Shown piece by piece: positions 56,240 through 64,000 of a stretch of DNA of 64,000 nt. The position numbers and the translations under genes are program-made. Each line of letters begins with the position of its first letter. Position 1 is the stretch's first letter. Below the pieces are notes generated by a model. That model saw nothing but the letters and a program-made list of their open reading frames with translations. It was not told the origin of the DNA and searched no databases. The DNA comes from Pedobacter boryungensis (GTDB lineage Bacteria; Bacteroidota; Bacteroidia; Sphingobacteriales; Sphingobacteriaceae): positions 930,001 to 994,000 of the forward strand of contig NZ_JABMKV010000002.1 in the NCBI RefSeq assembly GCF_013204825.1, written 5' to 3'.

Positions 56240-57352
56240 TTACCAAACTAAATCACCTTTGATTAAGCCAACAAAATCATCAAATAAATAGCGAGAATCA
56301 TGCGGACCTGGCGAAGACTCTGGGTGATATTGTACAGAGAATGCTTTTTTACCTTTTACTCGAATACCTTCTATCGACTGATCGTTTAAGTTGATGTGTG
56401 TAATTTCTACTTTATCAGATTTTCTAACTTCTTCTGGAATAACACCAAAACCGTGATTTTGAGAAGTCACTTCACAATGATTTTTAATTATATTTTTAAC
56501 AGGGTGGTTTAATCCACGATGTCCGTTAAACATTTTCATGGTTCCAATCCCGTTTGCTTCAGCTAATAACTGATGACCTAAACAAATCCCGAATAAAGGT
56601 TTATCTGCCGCTAAAATAGATTTAACTGTATCAATTGCATATTCCATTGCTGCTGGATCTCCAGGGCCATTTGAAATAAAATATCCATTTGCACCCCATT
56701 TGTCCATTTCATCAAATGTTGTTTTGGCTGGATATACTTTTACATAAATATCTCTATCATCAAAGTTTCGCAAAATGTTTTTCTTGATGCCTAAATCTAA
56801 AGCAGCAATTTTATAATTAGCATCTGGATTACCGTAATAATAAGGTTCTGTTGTAGAAACCTGAGAAGAGAGCTCCAATCCATCCATGTCTGGTACCTCG
56901 GCTAATCTCTTTTTCAATTCTTGTAAATCAGTAATTTCTGAAGAAATGATAGCATTCATTGCACCCTTATTACGAATGTGGCGAACCAGTGCACGAGTGT
57001 CAATTTCTGAAATACCAACAATATTCTCATTTTGGAAGTTGTCTTGTATTGATTCTGATGCTTCTTTTCTACTATAAAGAATGTTGTAATTCTTACAAAC
57101 TAAACCAGCAATTTTTATAGATCCCGATTCGATTTCTTCTTTATGCATTCCATAATTACCAATATGTGCATTGGTAGTTACCATAATCTGACCAAAGTAA
57201 GAAGGATCTGTAAATACTTCTTGGTAGCCTGTCATGCCTGTATTAAAGCAAATTTCGCCAGTAGTAGTGCCTATTTTACCAGCTGCTTTGCCATAAAAAA
57301 CGGTGCCATCGGCCAATAACAAAATCGCAGGTAACTTGGTGTAGTTAGTCAT
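56240..57352 (-). CDS. carA: Carbamoyl-phosphate synthase, glutaminase subunit
   Basis: 370 residues. The N-terminal CPSase small-subunit domain (GTTTGEICFNTGMTGYQEVF) is followed by a class-I amidotransferase with C257 (FGICLGHQ), H343 and E345 (QYHPESSPGPHDS). It hydrolyses glutamine and feeds ammonia to CarB for carbamoyl phosphate, used for pyrimidines and arginine. carB is not adjacent in the window. Confidence 0.96.
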   Translation of the reverse strand: MTNYTKLPAILLLADGTVFYGKAAGKIGTTTGEICFNTGMTGYQEVFTDPSYFGQIMVTTNAHIGNYGMHKEEIESGSIKIAGLVCKNYNILYSRKEASESIQDNFQNENIVGISEIDTRALVRHIRNKGAMNAIISSEITDLQELKKRLAEVPDMDGLELSSQVSTTEPYYYGNPDANYKIAALDLGIKKNILRNFDDRDIYVKVYPAKTTFDEMDKWGANGYFISNGPGDPAAMEYAIDTVKSILAADKPLFGICLGHQLLAEANGIGTMKMFNGHRGLNHPVKNIIKNHCEVTSQNHGFGVIPEEVRKSDKVEITHINLNDQSIEGIRVKGKKAFSVQYHPESSPGPHDSRYLFDDFVGLIKGDLVW

Positions 57353-57679
57353 GTGTACAATAAATATGGAAGGTGAAAAAAGAGAAAAAAGAATGGAATT
57401 TCGTAACGGTTATGCCGTTTTTGTAAAAAGATAAAGAAATCTGATCGAACTCATTCATTTCAGGATACAAAGTTAGTTTTTTCAATGGTTTTTTCAATAT
57501 ATTTTTTGAAATTTTAATCTGTAAGAAACAATATTTACCACCTAAGACAGATTAGAACATTTAAAAAGAAATCTAGCCAAGTGAGCTCAGGTTTCTAAGA
57601 TATCAAGTCCATTATTCCTAAAGGTTCTTTCTTCCTTTTACAATAATAAAACCTAATTTTGCTTTACAAAACAAAGAAC
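57353..57679. other. Divergent gap between carA and panB
   Basis: 327 AT-rich bases. The only recognisable element is the TAATTTTG -7 box at 57654-57661; no hairpin, open frame or repeat stands out. Confidence 0.4.
57654..57661 (+). promoter_or_regulatory. Candidate -7 box of panB
   Basis: TAATTTTG matches TAnnTTTG and lies 18 bases upstream of ATG 57680. It overlaps the TTG that would extend the frame, which argues for the later start. Confidence 0.5.
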
Positions 57680-58495
57680 ATGTCTGTAAACAAAGAAATT
57701 AAGCGGATTACCACACACATTTTGCAAGAAATGAAACATCGTGGTGAAAAAATCGCGATGCTAACTGCTTATGATTATTCTATGGCAACTATTTTAGATG
57801 ATGCCGGTTTAGATGTTTTATTAGTAGGCGACTCTGCATCTAATGTAATGGCTGGTCACGAAACTACTTTGCCAATTACCTTAGATCAAATGATTTATCA
57901 TGCTCAAGGTGTTGTAAGAGGAGCTAGTCGTGCTTTTGTGGTAGTCGATTTACCTTTTGGTTCTTATCAAGGAAATTCAAAAGAAGCCTTAAATTCTGCT
58001 ATTCGTATCATGAAAGAGTCTGGTGCACATGGTGTAAAATTGGAAGGTGGAGTTGAAGTAGTAGAGTCAATTCAACGAATCATTACTGCAGGCATTCCTG
58101 TAATGGGACATTTGGGTTTAACACCTCAATCTATTTATAAGTTTGGAACCTACACGGTTAGGGCTAAAGACGAAGAAGAAGCAAACAAGTTAAAAACTGA
58201 TATCATCGCTTTGCAAAATGCAGGTTGTTTTGCAGTAGTGCTAGAGAAAATTCCGGCTAAGTTGGCTAAAGAAGTTACAGAGAGTGTAAATATTCCAACT
58301 ATTGGTATTGGTGCTGGTCCAAGCTGCGATGGGCAGGTGTTAGTCGTAAATGATATGATTGGTTTAACTAAAGGATTTAAGCCTCGTTTCTTACGTCAGT
58401 ATATTAATTTATACGATGGAATTTTAGGTGCAGCCCAATCGTATATTAAAGATGTAAAGGCAAAAGATTTCCCGAACGAAAAGGAGCAGTACTAA
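57680..58495 (+). CDS. panB: 3-methyl-2-oxobutanoate hydroxymethyltransferase
   Basis: First step of pantothenate synthesis, adding a hydroxymethyl group from 5,10-methylene-THF to ketoisovalerate. 271 residues from ATG 57680. Motifs: [65 protein letters not shown] and [14 protein letters not shown]. The RluA gene starts 3 bases after its stop. Confidence 0.96.
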   Translation: MSVNKEIKRITTHILQEMKHRGEKIAMLTAYDYSMATILDDAGLDVLLVGDSASNVMAGHETTLPITLDQMIYHAQGVVRGASRAFVVVDLPFGSYQGNSKEALNSAIRIMKESGAHGVKLEGGVEVVESIQRIITAGIPVMGHLGLTPQSIYKFGTYTVRAKDEEEANKLKTDIIALQNAGCFAVVLEKIPAKLAKEVTESVNIPTIGIGAGPSCDGQVLVVNDMIGLTKGFKPRFLRQYINLYDGILGAAQSYIKDVKAKDFPNEKEQY

Positions 58496-58498
58496 AAA

Positions 58499-59197
58499 AT
58501 GTCCATTACAGAAGCAGATATTTTATACGAAGATAACCACTTGATAGCCGTTAATAAACGTGCTGGTGATATTGTGCAAGTGGATGAAACTGGCGATGAA
58601 CCCCTGGACGAAAAGGTTAAGAAATTTTTAGCCGCTAAGTACAATAAGCCAAATGGTGCGTTTCTAGGTGTTATTCACCGCTTGGATAGACCAGTAAGTG
58701 GAGTAATTTTGTTTGCTAAAACCAGCAAAGCATTAGAACGTATGAATGCTGTTTTCAAAAACCGAGAAGTACGTAAAACCTATTTTGCAGTTGTACGGAA
58801 TAAGCCTGCACGATTGGAAGGTAATTTAGTGCACTATCTCATTAAAAACCCACAAAAAAATTTAGTTGCGGCTTACAATAAAGAGGTGCCAGATAGCCAA
58901 AGATCTGAATTAGATTATAAACTGATAGGAGAAGTTGGTGGCTTCTATTTATTGCAGGTAAATCCGTTAACAGGTCGTTCACATCAAATTAGAGTACAGC
59001 TTTCTACAATGAATTGCCCAATTGTAGGTGATAATAAATACGGCTATCCTCGTGGGAGCAGAAAAGGAAGCATTTGTTTACATGCTAGACAATTGGAATT
59101 TATCCACCCTGTGCAAAAAGAACCAGTTAAAATATTTGCCAAACTTCCAGTTGATGGTTTTTGGGAACGTTTTGAAGGGTTTGAAGTAAGAAAGTAA
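58499..59197 (+). CDS. RluA family pseudouridine synthase
   Basis: 232 residues, short RluA form without S4 domain. The catalytic Asp is in HRLDRPVSG, and GRSHQIRVQL and KGSICLHARQLEFIHP are the later conserved segments. It modifies uridines in rRNA or tRNA; the exact site is unknown. It is translationally close to panB and is the only catalytic RluA-type domain in the window. Confidence 0.92.
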   Translation: MSITEADILYEDNHLIAVNKRAGDIVQVDETGDEPLDEKVKKFLAAKYNKPNGAFLGVIHRLDRPVSGVILFAKTSKALERMNAVFKNREVRKTYFAVVRNKPARLEGNLVHYLIKNPQKNLVAAYNKEVPDSQRSELDYKLIGEVGGFYLLQVNPLTGRSHQIRVQLSTMNCPIVGDNKYGYPRGSRKGSICLHARQLEFIHPVQKEPVKIFAKLPVDGFWERFEGFEVRK

Positions 59198-59208
59198 AAA
59201 TTTTAAAT

Positions 59209-59287
59209 CGTCATTGCGAGGCACGAAGCAATCTTAAAGCATTTAATAGATGCCTATCTTTGTTAAAGATGCTTCATGCCTCGCAAT
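59209..59287. repeat. Palindromic repeat, CATTGCGAGGCACGAAGCAA family
   Basis: Left arm 59209-59236 is identical over 28 bases to 34952-34979. The right arm at 59264-59287 is decayed, with an extra A, GATGC for GATTGC-type and ATGCC for GTGCC. Confidence 0.75.
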
Positions 59288-59302
59288 AATACTGCCTAAA
59301 GT

Positions 59303-59773
59303 TTACTGACAATCTACTTTCGTAAAAACTATAGACTGGCCAAAGGTTAGCTTAGAAGTATCTTTAAACATCATTTTGCCATTTTTCCCTTCCACAACAT
59401 CTCCAAAACCTTCTAACAATTGATCTCCTTTTTTTAGAAAAGCTACTTGTCTAACTGATTCTTTTCCTTCGGAGTTAAAAGTATATTCGGCTAGTAAAGT
59501 ATCACCATGAAGTTCTCCCTCAACAATACCATTGTTTTTATCTTTCTCGTATAAATTATATCTTAATTCGCCCGTAGTAATGTTTCCACTAGTCATTACT
59601 TTTAATGTGGCGGTATCTTTATCTTTTATGTAAGAATAGCAAAATTGTTGTGTTCCGGCTTGTACATTTGTATCTAAAGCAACTGCATCATTTGCATTTT
59701 GTTCGGTTTTATTGCTTTGGCAAGCAACTATAAATCCGGCAAAGCCGATTAAAAGAAAAGCTAATTTTTTCAT
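59303..59773 (-). CDS. Lipoprotein of unknown function
   Basis: 156 residues with lipobox FIVAC at residues 14-18 and a following QSNKTEQNAND linker. The mature part is beta-rich (TATLKVMTSGNITTGELRYN, KNNGIVEGELHGDTLLAEYT), resembling Bacteroidota lipoproteins of unknown role. Likely outer-membrane anchored. Confidence 0.7.
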   Translation of the reverse strand: MKKLAFLLIGFAGFIVACQSNKTEQNANDAVALDTNVQAGTQQFCYSYIKDKDTATLKVMTSGNITTGELRYNLYEKDKNNGIVEGELHGDTLLAEYTFNSEGKESVRQVAFLKKGDQLLEGFGDVVEGKNGKMMFKDTSKLTFGQSIVFTKVDCQ

Positions 59774-59875
59774 ACTCGTTTTAAATTTCCAGTATTGATA
59801 ACAGATATAAGAGATAAAGGTTTGATTTATCTAAGAGCTATTGAGGGAGTCTAAAATTATTACATGCATTACGAT

Positions 59876-59892
59876 ACCCAATCGAGTTGGGT
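59876..59892. repeat. Palindrome ACCCAA-TCGAG-TTGGGT
   Basis: 17-base hairpin, flanked by ACGAT and ATGACG. Near copies occur at 63137-63155 and 63229-63245, so it is a third dispersed repeat family. Confidence 0.6.
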
Positions 59893-59951
59893 ATGACGTG
59901 ATTATTGGTTAGCTACTTTGCAGGAAGGGTAACTAATGTTATAAAAGAGAA

Positions 59952-59972
59952 AGTCCCAGTAAAACCGGGACT
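59952..59972 (-). terminator. Terminator of the GH30 gene
   Basis: Inverted repeat AGTCCC/GGGACT with an inner imperfect stem and a T-rich tail on the minus strand, 34 bases after the stop. Confidence 0.65.
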
Positions 59973-60005
59973 AACTCAATCAATCAACAAAATAAAGACG
60001 TTAAA

Positions 60006-61460
60006 CTACCATACAAAAGTGCCAACTGCACCACCTGGTAAAGAAGTAGTAACTAGTTTGCCATTATATTTAATGTTAAATGTTTGCCCACTTGTACTTG
60101 TATTGCTTACAATTAATACCCGTTTACCATCTGCGGTTTTAAAGGCAACGTTTGCTAAAGTGCTATTTAGCGTAGAACCAATTCGTACTGAACCCGGTCT
60201 AACAAACTTTGAGGCATGCGCAATAATATAATAAGCAACATTTCTGGTTACTGCTGGACTAATCGTTAATGCACCCAAACAAGTGGTACAACCGCCATCT
60301 GGTGTATGTGGATTGTAATTTGCATCTGCTGCTAAATTCCATTCTAACACATTTCTGCTCCAGTTACGCGTTGCGCCAATAATTAAAGTTGAAACATGCC
60401 ACTTTAAATCTTCTGCAAAATTGCCTGGTCCGCCAACCCATTGCTCAGTGAAATAGATATTTTTATTTGGGTAGGCTTCGTGAACCTGACTAAGTGCCGA
60501 GATGTTGCCACCATATAAATGGAATGCAGAACCATCAACATAAGGATTCGCCGCAGGATCTGCTAAAATAGCCATTGGATAATCTGGACGATCGGCATTA
60601 TGATCATACACAATAATTTTGGTAGTGATACCTGCTGTTTGAAATGCTGGACCTAAAGCTGTTTTAATAAAGATAGCCTGATCTGCTGCTTCCATGTACA
60701 TGCTTGGCGTATTGCCTGGATGTAAAGGCTCGTTTTGAATGGTAATGGCATCAATTGGAATGCCTTGCGCTTTCATTGCCTGAATATATTTTACAAAGTA
60801 GGTTGCGTAAGATTGATAATAAGCTGGTTTTAAACTTCCACCTTTATAGGCATTGTTAGTTTTCATCCAGGTTGGTGCTGTCCACGGCGAACCTAATATT
60901 TTGATATTTGGGTTAATGGCTAAAATCTTTTTCAGGATAGGAACTAAATCTGTCATTTCTGCAGCAATAGAGAAATTATCTTGGTTGATATCCGTTTGCC
61001 CCGTTGGTCGTTCGTTGTAAGTAAAAACGTTAGCGCTTAAATCAGATGCACCAATGCTAATGCGCAAATAGCTCACGCCAATCGCCCCATCTTCAGTCGA
61101 AAACAATTCTTTCAGTAAAGCATCCTTTTCAGTACTGCCTAAACTATTCAATAAGGTTGCACTTCCACCAGTCAAGGTATAACCAAAACCATCAATTTGC
61201 TGAAAGACTTGAGCTTCATCTACTTCTAATGTAGTATAGCTGTTATTGGTAGCTGTAAAGTTCAGGGCAACGTTTTGTTTTTGTAGCAAAGCTGATTTAT
61301 CTCCTGTGGTTAACCAAAAAGCTACATCGCTGGCAACGGGTGTGGTTACTGGTGGAATAGTAGGATTGCCATTATCGGTTGAAGTCTTGATAGCTTTTTT
61401 GCAGGCACAAGAAGCAAAGATGAGAGCGAATGAAATACAGGTGATAGAAAATAATCTCAT
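60006..61460 (-). CDS. Glycoside hydrolase family 30 lipoprotein
   Basis: 484 residues. Lipobox LIFASC with Cys18, then a Thr/Pro linker. Catalytic residues of the TIM barrel are E244 (TIQNEPLHPG) as acid/base and E339 (IYFTEQWVGG) as nucleophile. QIDGFGYTLTGGSATLL near the start and SPWTAPTWMKTN are GH30 signatures; the C-terminal beta domain (VRPGSVRIGS to the end) is present. Likely a surface beta-glucosylceramidase or beta-1,6-glucanase-type enzyme. No polysaccharide-utilisation partners (SusC/SusD) are adjacent. Confidence 0.93.
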   Translation of the reverse strand: MRLFSITCISFALIFASCACKKAIKTSTDNGNPTIPPVTTPVASDVAFWLTTGDKSALLQKQNVALNFTATNNSYTTLEVDEAQVFQQIDGFGYTLTGGSATLLNSLGSTEKDALLKELFSTEDGAIGVSYLRISIGASDLSANVFTYNERPTGQTDINQDNFSIAAEMTDLVPILKKILAINPNIKILGSPWTAPTWMKTNNAYKGGSLKPAYYQSYATYFVKYIQAMKAQGIPIDAITIQNEPLHPGNTPSMYMEAADQAIFIKTALGPAFQTAGITTKIIVYDHNADRPDYPMAILADPAANPYVDGSAFHLYGGNISALSQVHEAYPNKNIYFTEQWVGGPGNFAEDLKWHVSTLIIGATRNWSRNVLEWNLAADANYNPHTPDGGCTTCLGALTISPAVTRNVAYYIIAHASKFVRPGSVRIGSTLNSTLANVAFKTADGKRVLIVSNTSTSGQTFNIKYNGKLVTTSLPGGAVGTFVW

Positions 61461-61933
61461 GAAATTGTGAAGGTTAGATCGAGTTTATTGGTTTTTTAAA
61501 TTAAACAACCGAAAACTAATCAATATAGTTGAATGATTAAAATTCTTTATTTGATCTCCTTTAGGATGCAATACGCTTCATGCACAAAAGTTTTATTGCA
61601 AATTGATTGTTTCTATATATTAAGAAAAGAGGTTTTTATTTATTCTTATTGTTATCTGATACGGTTAAATAACATAAAAATAATTTATCACTATTAATAG
61701 ATCTTACTGGAAGTAGTGGTTATACTATAGTATAAGTTGTAAAAATTAACCCTTTCTAATCCTTATGTGTTGATTTTATGATAAAATAAGGCACCTAAAA
61801 GATGATTTTAAGGAAAAATGCTTTATCCTACATTTGTTCATGTTGAAAATTCGGTCAACGTTCGCGTTCTGCGAGAGAGTTAGGGATGATTTTTTTGGTT
61901 GACTGAATTTCAACATTTTTTTCAAATTGATAA
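61461..61933. other. Non-coding gap of about 470 bases
   Basis: Very AT-rich. It contains a hairpin with 20-base arms (61840-61859 and 61897-61916, core TTGAAAATTCGGTCAAC pairing with GTTGACTGAATTTCAAC, one base bulged) around GTTCGCGTTCTGCGAGAGAG. No coding frame or promoter is convincing. Confidence 0.45.
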
Positions 61934-62203
61934 ATGATAACGATTTTTAAGTATTTATGGTTTGTAAATGTGTTGATGACATGTTTATTTGCTACGCTAC
62001 TTTACTATGCTTTCGGACATTTTTTATTGACAAACATCCAATCTTATTTCCTGCTCGCTTTATTAATTTTGAATTGTATATTGCTTGTTTCCTGTTTTAA
62101 AATAAAAAAAAACAGAAAAATACTTGCTTACATGGCACTAATTATAGTTTCGTTGCCAAGTCTTTGTTGTGTAATCCTAGTAATGAAAGTGCTATTTCTA
62201 TAG
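61934..62203 (+). CDS. Small three-helix membrane protein
   Basis: 89 residues, about three membrane helices (YLWFVNVLMTCLFATLLYYA, YFLLALLILNCILLVSCF, LAYMALIIVSLPSLCCVILV). No known family. It starts 18 bases after the long hairpin. It converges on the HTH gene with 14 bases between stops. Confidence 0.55.
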   Translation: MITIFKYLWFVNVLMTCLFATLLYYAFGHFLLTNIQSYFLLALLILNCILLVSCFKIKKNRKILAYMALIIVSLPSLCCVILVMKVLFL

Positions 62204-62217
62204 AACCGTATTATACA

Positions 62218-62430
62218 TTATTCTCCATCATTCGTATATTCTAAAATATCTCCAGGCTGACAGTTTAAGACTTTACAGATGGCTTCTAAAGTAGAGAAAC
62301 GAATAGCCTTTGCTTTTCCTGTTTTTAAAATGGATAAATTGGAAAGTGTTAAATCAACCTTTACTGAAAGTTCATTTAAAGACATCTTTCGTTTAGCCAT
62401 CATCACATCTAAATTTACAATTATTGACAT
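62218..62430 (-). CDS. XRE/Cro-C1-type transcription regulator
   Basis: 70-residue stand-alone helix-turn-helix (YozG/Cro-C1 type): MSLNELSVKVDLTLSNLSIL and the recognition helix NLSILKTGKAKAIRFSTLEAICK, ending VLNCQPGDILEY. It starts 2 bases after the stop of the DUF2975 gene, and this pairing of a DUF2975 membrane protein with a small HTH is common; the membrane protein may tune the regulator. Confidence 0.9.
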   Translation of the reverse strand: MSIIVNLDVMMAKRKMSLNELSVKVDLTLSNLSILKTGKAKAIRFSTLEAICKVLNCQPGDILEYTNDGE

Positions 62431-62432
62431 GG

Positions 62433-62972
62433 TTATATGATTAATTCGTTTTCTTGTTGTAATTCAATGCCTCTTGCAAATAATAAGGATATAAAATATA
62501 AGATGCCTGCAAAGAATAAAAAGGCATCTCCAAGCCCAATATGTTCGGTAAGATTTGGAAGATTTAATTTTAGGGCTATAAATTTACCTGCATAGCCTAC
62601 AGCTACTTCACTTAACAGACCGACGAATAATGAAAAAATACTCATTCTCTTAATCAATTGACCAATGGTTTCGCTAAAAGGGCTAACCATATTAATTTTC
62701 AAGAAGATTTGAATTAAACAATAAAATAATAAGGCTTCTAATACTGTAATGGCTATCATACAGCCAACTAAAATAGAGTAGTCTATTATATCATAAGCGT
62801 GTAGGTGCGATAAATCTAAATTTAATGCTAAATTTTTTGCACCCATAGGGTTGATGTACATAGCCATAATATAATAGCATAAAAGCATACCTGCTTTTAC
62901 ACAAAGTCCAACAAAGGTAATCCAGGACAAAATGTTGAGGACTTTTAGAATAGTAGTGGATTGTGTTGTCAT
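62433..62972 (-). CDS. DUF2975 membrane protein
   Basis: 179 residues from ATG 62972 (nine codons inside the longest frame). Four membrane helices (VLNILSWITFVGLCVKAGML and others); INMVSPFSETIGQLIKRMSI is the conserved motif of the DUF2975 family. It is the first gene of a two-gene operon with the HTH regulator. Confidence 0.88.
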   Translation of the reverse strand: MTTQSTTILKVLNILSWITFVGLCVKAGMLLCYYIMAMYINPMGAKNLALNLDLSHLHAYDIIDYSILVGCMIAITVLEALLFYCLIQIFLKINMVSPFSETIGQLIKRMSIFSLFVGLLSEVAVGYAGKFIALKLNLPNLTEHIGLGDAFLFFAGILYFISLLFARGIELQQENELII

Positions 62973-62999
62973 AATTATAAAATTTAAATTATATGACAA

Positions 63000-63319
63000 A
63001 GGTAAAATAATTATTGAATATCAATAAAAATAAATTGAAAAAGGATAAACGATATCGATGGTGTATTAAGATTGCTTAGTAATTCGCAATGACGAACACC
63101 AGTATGGACTTACTTAATTAACGTATTACGATTAAACGATCGAGTTGGGCTGATTCATTCCTAATAGATCATTCCAGTGAACGGCGATCACGAAGTGCTT
63201 AGATATCTAATCTTAAAGTGCATTAAGATACCAATCGAGTTGGGTATGACGACGCCTAGGAAAGATTGCCTCTCGTAATGATGATAAATTGCTAAGAGAG
63301 TAGGTCAGAAAATTTGTTC
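63000..63319. repeat. Repeat graveyard between DUF2975 and DUF2200
   Basis: The 320-base gap holds remnants of several families: TTAAGATTGCTTAGTAATTC (63064 on, a decayed CATTGCGAG arm), ACGATCGAGTTGGGCTGA (63137-63155), CCAATCGAGTTGGGTATGAC (63231-63250) and AAGATTGCCTCTCGTAATGA (63264 on). No coding frame. Confidence 0.6.
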
Positions 63320-63685
63320 TTATTCTTCTCGTAAAATCTTTTCCATTTTACGGCCTTTTGCTAATTCATCTATGATTTTATCTAAATAGCGGATTTGTTG
63401 CGTTAAAGGATTTTTAATTTCTTCTATTCGATAGCCACATATTACTCCAGTAATGAGTTGTGCATTAGGATTTAGTTTAGCTTGCTGAAAGAATTTTTCG
63501 AACGTTACTTTTTCATCGATAAGTTCTTGTTGTTTTTTTGCATCGAAACCAGTTAACCATTCTATTACTTGTTGTAATTCTGCAATAGTCCTACCTTTCT
63601 TTTCAACTTTTGTAACGTAGTGTGGGTATACAGATGCGAAAGTTAGTTTTGCAATTTTCTGATCATGTTCTGGTGTAGCATTCAT
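63320..63685 (-). CDS. DUF2200 family protein
   Basis: 121 residues from ATG 63685. EHDQKIAKLTFASVYPHYVT, VIEWLTGFDAKKQQELIDEK and NAQLITGVICGYRIEEI match the DUF2200 family, small cytosolic proteins of unknown function. The longer frame adds seven residues with no similarity. It follows the DUF1801 gene by 53 bases. Confidence 0.9.
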   Translation of the reverse strand: MNATPEHDQKIAKLTFASVYPHYVTKVEKKGRTIAELQQVIEWLTGFDAKKQQELIDEKVTFEKFFQQAKLNPNAQLITGVICGYRIEEIKNPLTQQIRYLDKIIDELAKGRKMEKILREE

Positions 63686-63738
63686 CTTATTAATGTTTAG
63701 CCACATTTTAAAATCTGCGGCATAATTACTGAAATTCG

Positions 63739-64000
63739 TTATTTCAATCGTTCTAAATGTCCTTTTCTTTTCACAATGTTTTTATAATCCCATTGTATTT
63801 CTATCGACTTTTTTAACCAACGTTTTACTTCTTCAGGTTTAATTTCGGAAAAATTGGTGTAAAAAATAGAAGCATCTTTAAACTTTTTACCGACTACATT
63901 TAAATTTTCTTCCTCAAAACCCGCTCCACTCCAAAACATAAGTCTTATTCCAGCCTTTTGTTTGCTATATCCAACAATTGGATTACCTTCTAAAAACCAA
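63739..64000 (-). CDS. DUF1801-type protein, 5' end outside window
   Basis: The frame is open upstream of the internal Met at 63939, reading WFLEGNPIVGYSKQKAGIRL before MFWSGAGFEE, so the start lies beyond 64000. The pattern GNPIVGYxxxKxxxxLxFWxG is the core of the DUF1801 (YdhG-like) fold. The C-terminal half (IKPEEVKRWLKKSIEIQWDY) completes it. Function unknown. Confidence 0.8.
   Translation of the reverse strand, partial: WFLEGNPIVGYSKQKAGIRLMFWSGAGFEEENLNVVGKKFKDASIFYTNFSEIKPEEVKRWLKKSIEIQWDYKNIVKRKGHLERLK

Overview
The window looks like chromosome of a Bacteroidota bacterium, most likely Pedobacter or a close Sphingobacteriaceae relative. This rests on the AT-rich sequence, TAnnTTTG-type -7 promoter boxes often close to the start codon, few Shine-Dalgarno sites, lineage-typical families (DUF5606, DUF4293, Cys-rich CWC, TRIC/UPF0126 channel, outer-membrane porins, GH30 lipoprotein), and many short dispersed palindromic repeats between genes. 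I found no rRNA, tRNA, CRISPR array, prophage or intact insertion sequence.

Layout. 1-4.9 kb (minus strand): a partial secreted protein, an M42 aminopeptidase, a GNAT acetyltransferase, an acyl-CoA carboxylase beta subunit and a phosphate-type porin. 5.0-8.5 kb (plus): an inorganic-carbon module of a small membrane-anchored protein, a SulP bicarbonate-type transporter and two beta-carbonic anhydrases. 8.6-18.2 kb: P5C dehydrogenase, lpxK, purine nucleoside phosphorylase and a second porin in an overlapping run, a secreted amidotransferase-like protein, cyclophilin, DUF5606, a 42-residue membrane peptide, a TPR protein and rlmH. 18.4-28.3 kb: GH1 glycosidase, aconitase, polysaccharide deacetylase, a TolC/HlyD efflux pair without its pump, gpsA. 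28.4-36.5 kb: DEAD-box helicase, a stand-alone pseudouridine-synthase accessory domain, DUF4293, truA, an ABC exporter, a dicarboxylate symporter. 36.5-43.4 kb: cupin, sucD, msrB, an RlpA-like protein, nrdB-nrdA. 43.5-48.3 kb: Cys-rich CWC protein, the agmatine-to-putrescine pair aguB/aguA split by a four-helix-bundle (S23-type) gene, a GIY-YIG pseudogene, fabG, L,D-transpeptidase. 48.4-64 kb: VWA-like membrane protein, TRIC channel, ftsB/divIC-like gene, eno, FMN reductase, an ABC-2 exporter pair, carA, panB, an RluA enzyme, GH30, a DUF2975/HTH pair, DUF2200 and a partial DUF1801 gene.

Most genes are housekeeping. The unusual content is the repeat ecology. At least four families of short palindromic or tandem-unit repeats are scattered between genes. 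One family, built from GGACTTTC-like units, lies inverted on both sides of the S23-type gene between aguB and aguA, and its right arm is translated as part of AguA; related repeat DNA is translated inside the polysaccharide deacetylase. A second family (GTCATCCTGAGCCTGTCGAA type) brackets a decayed GIY-YIG endonuclease gene. These look like two repeat-plus-passenger-gene units and are the best candidates here for an under-described mobile system.

Metabolic links inside the window: the carbonic-anhydrase/SulP module could supply bicarbonate to the carboxylase subunit at 2.1 kb and to carbamoyl-phosphate synthase (carA); acnA and sucD are TCA genes standing apart from the rest of the cycle; lpxK and possibly the ABC exporter serve the outer membrane. 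Calls rest on reading of motifs and protein lengths only; no database search was run.
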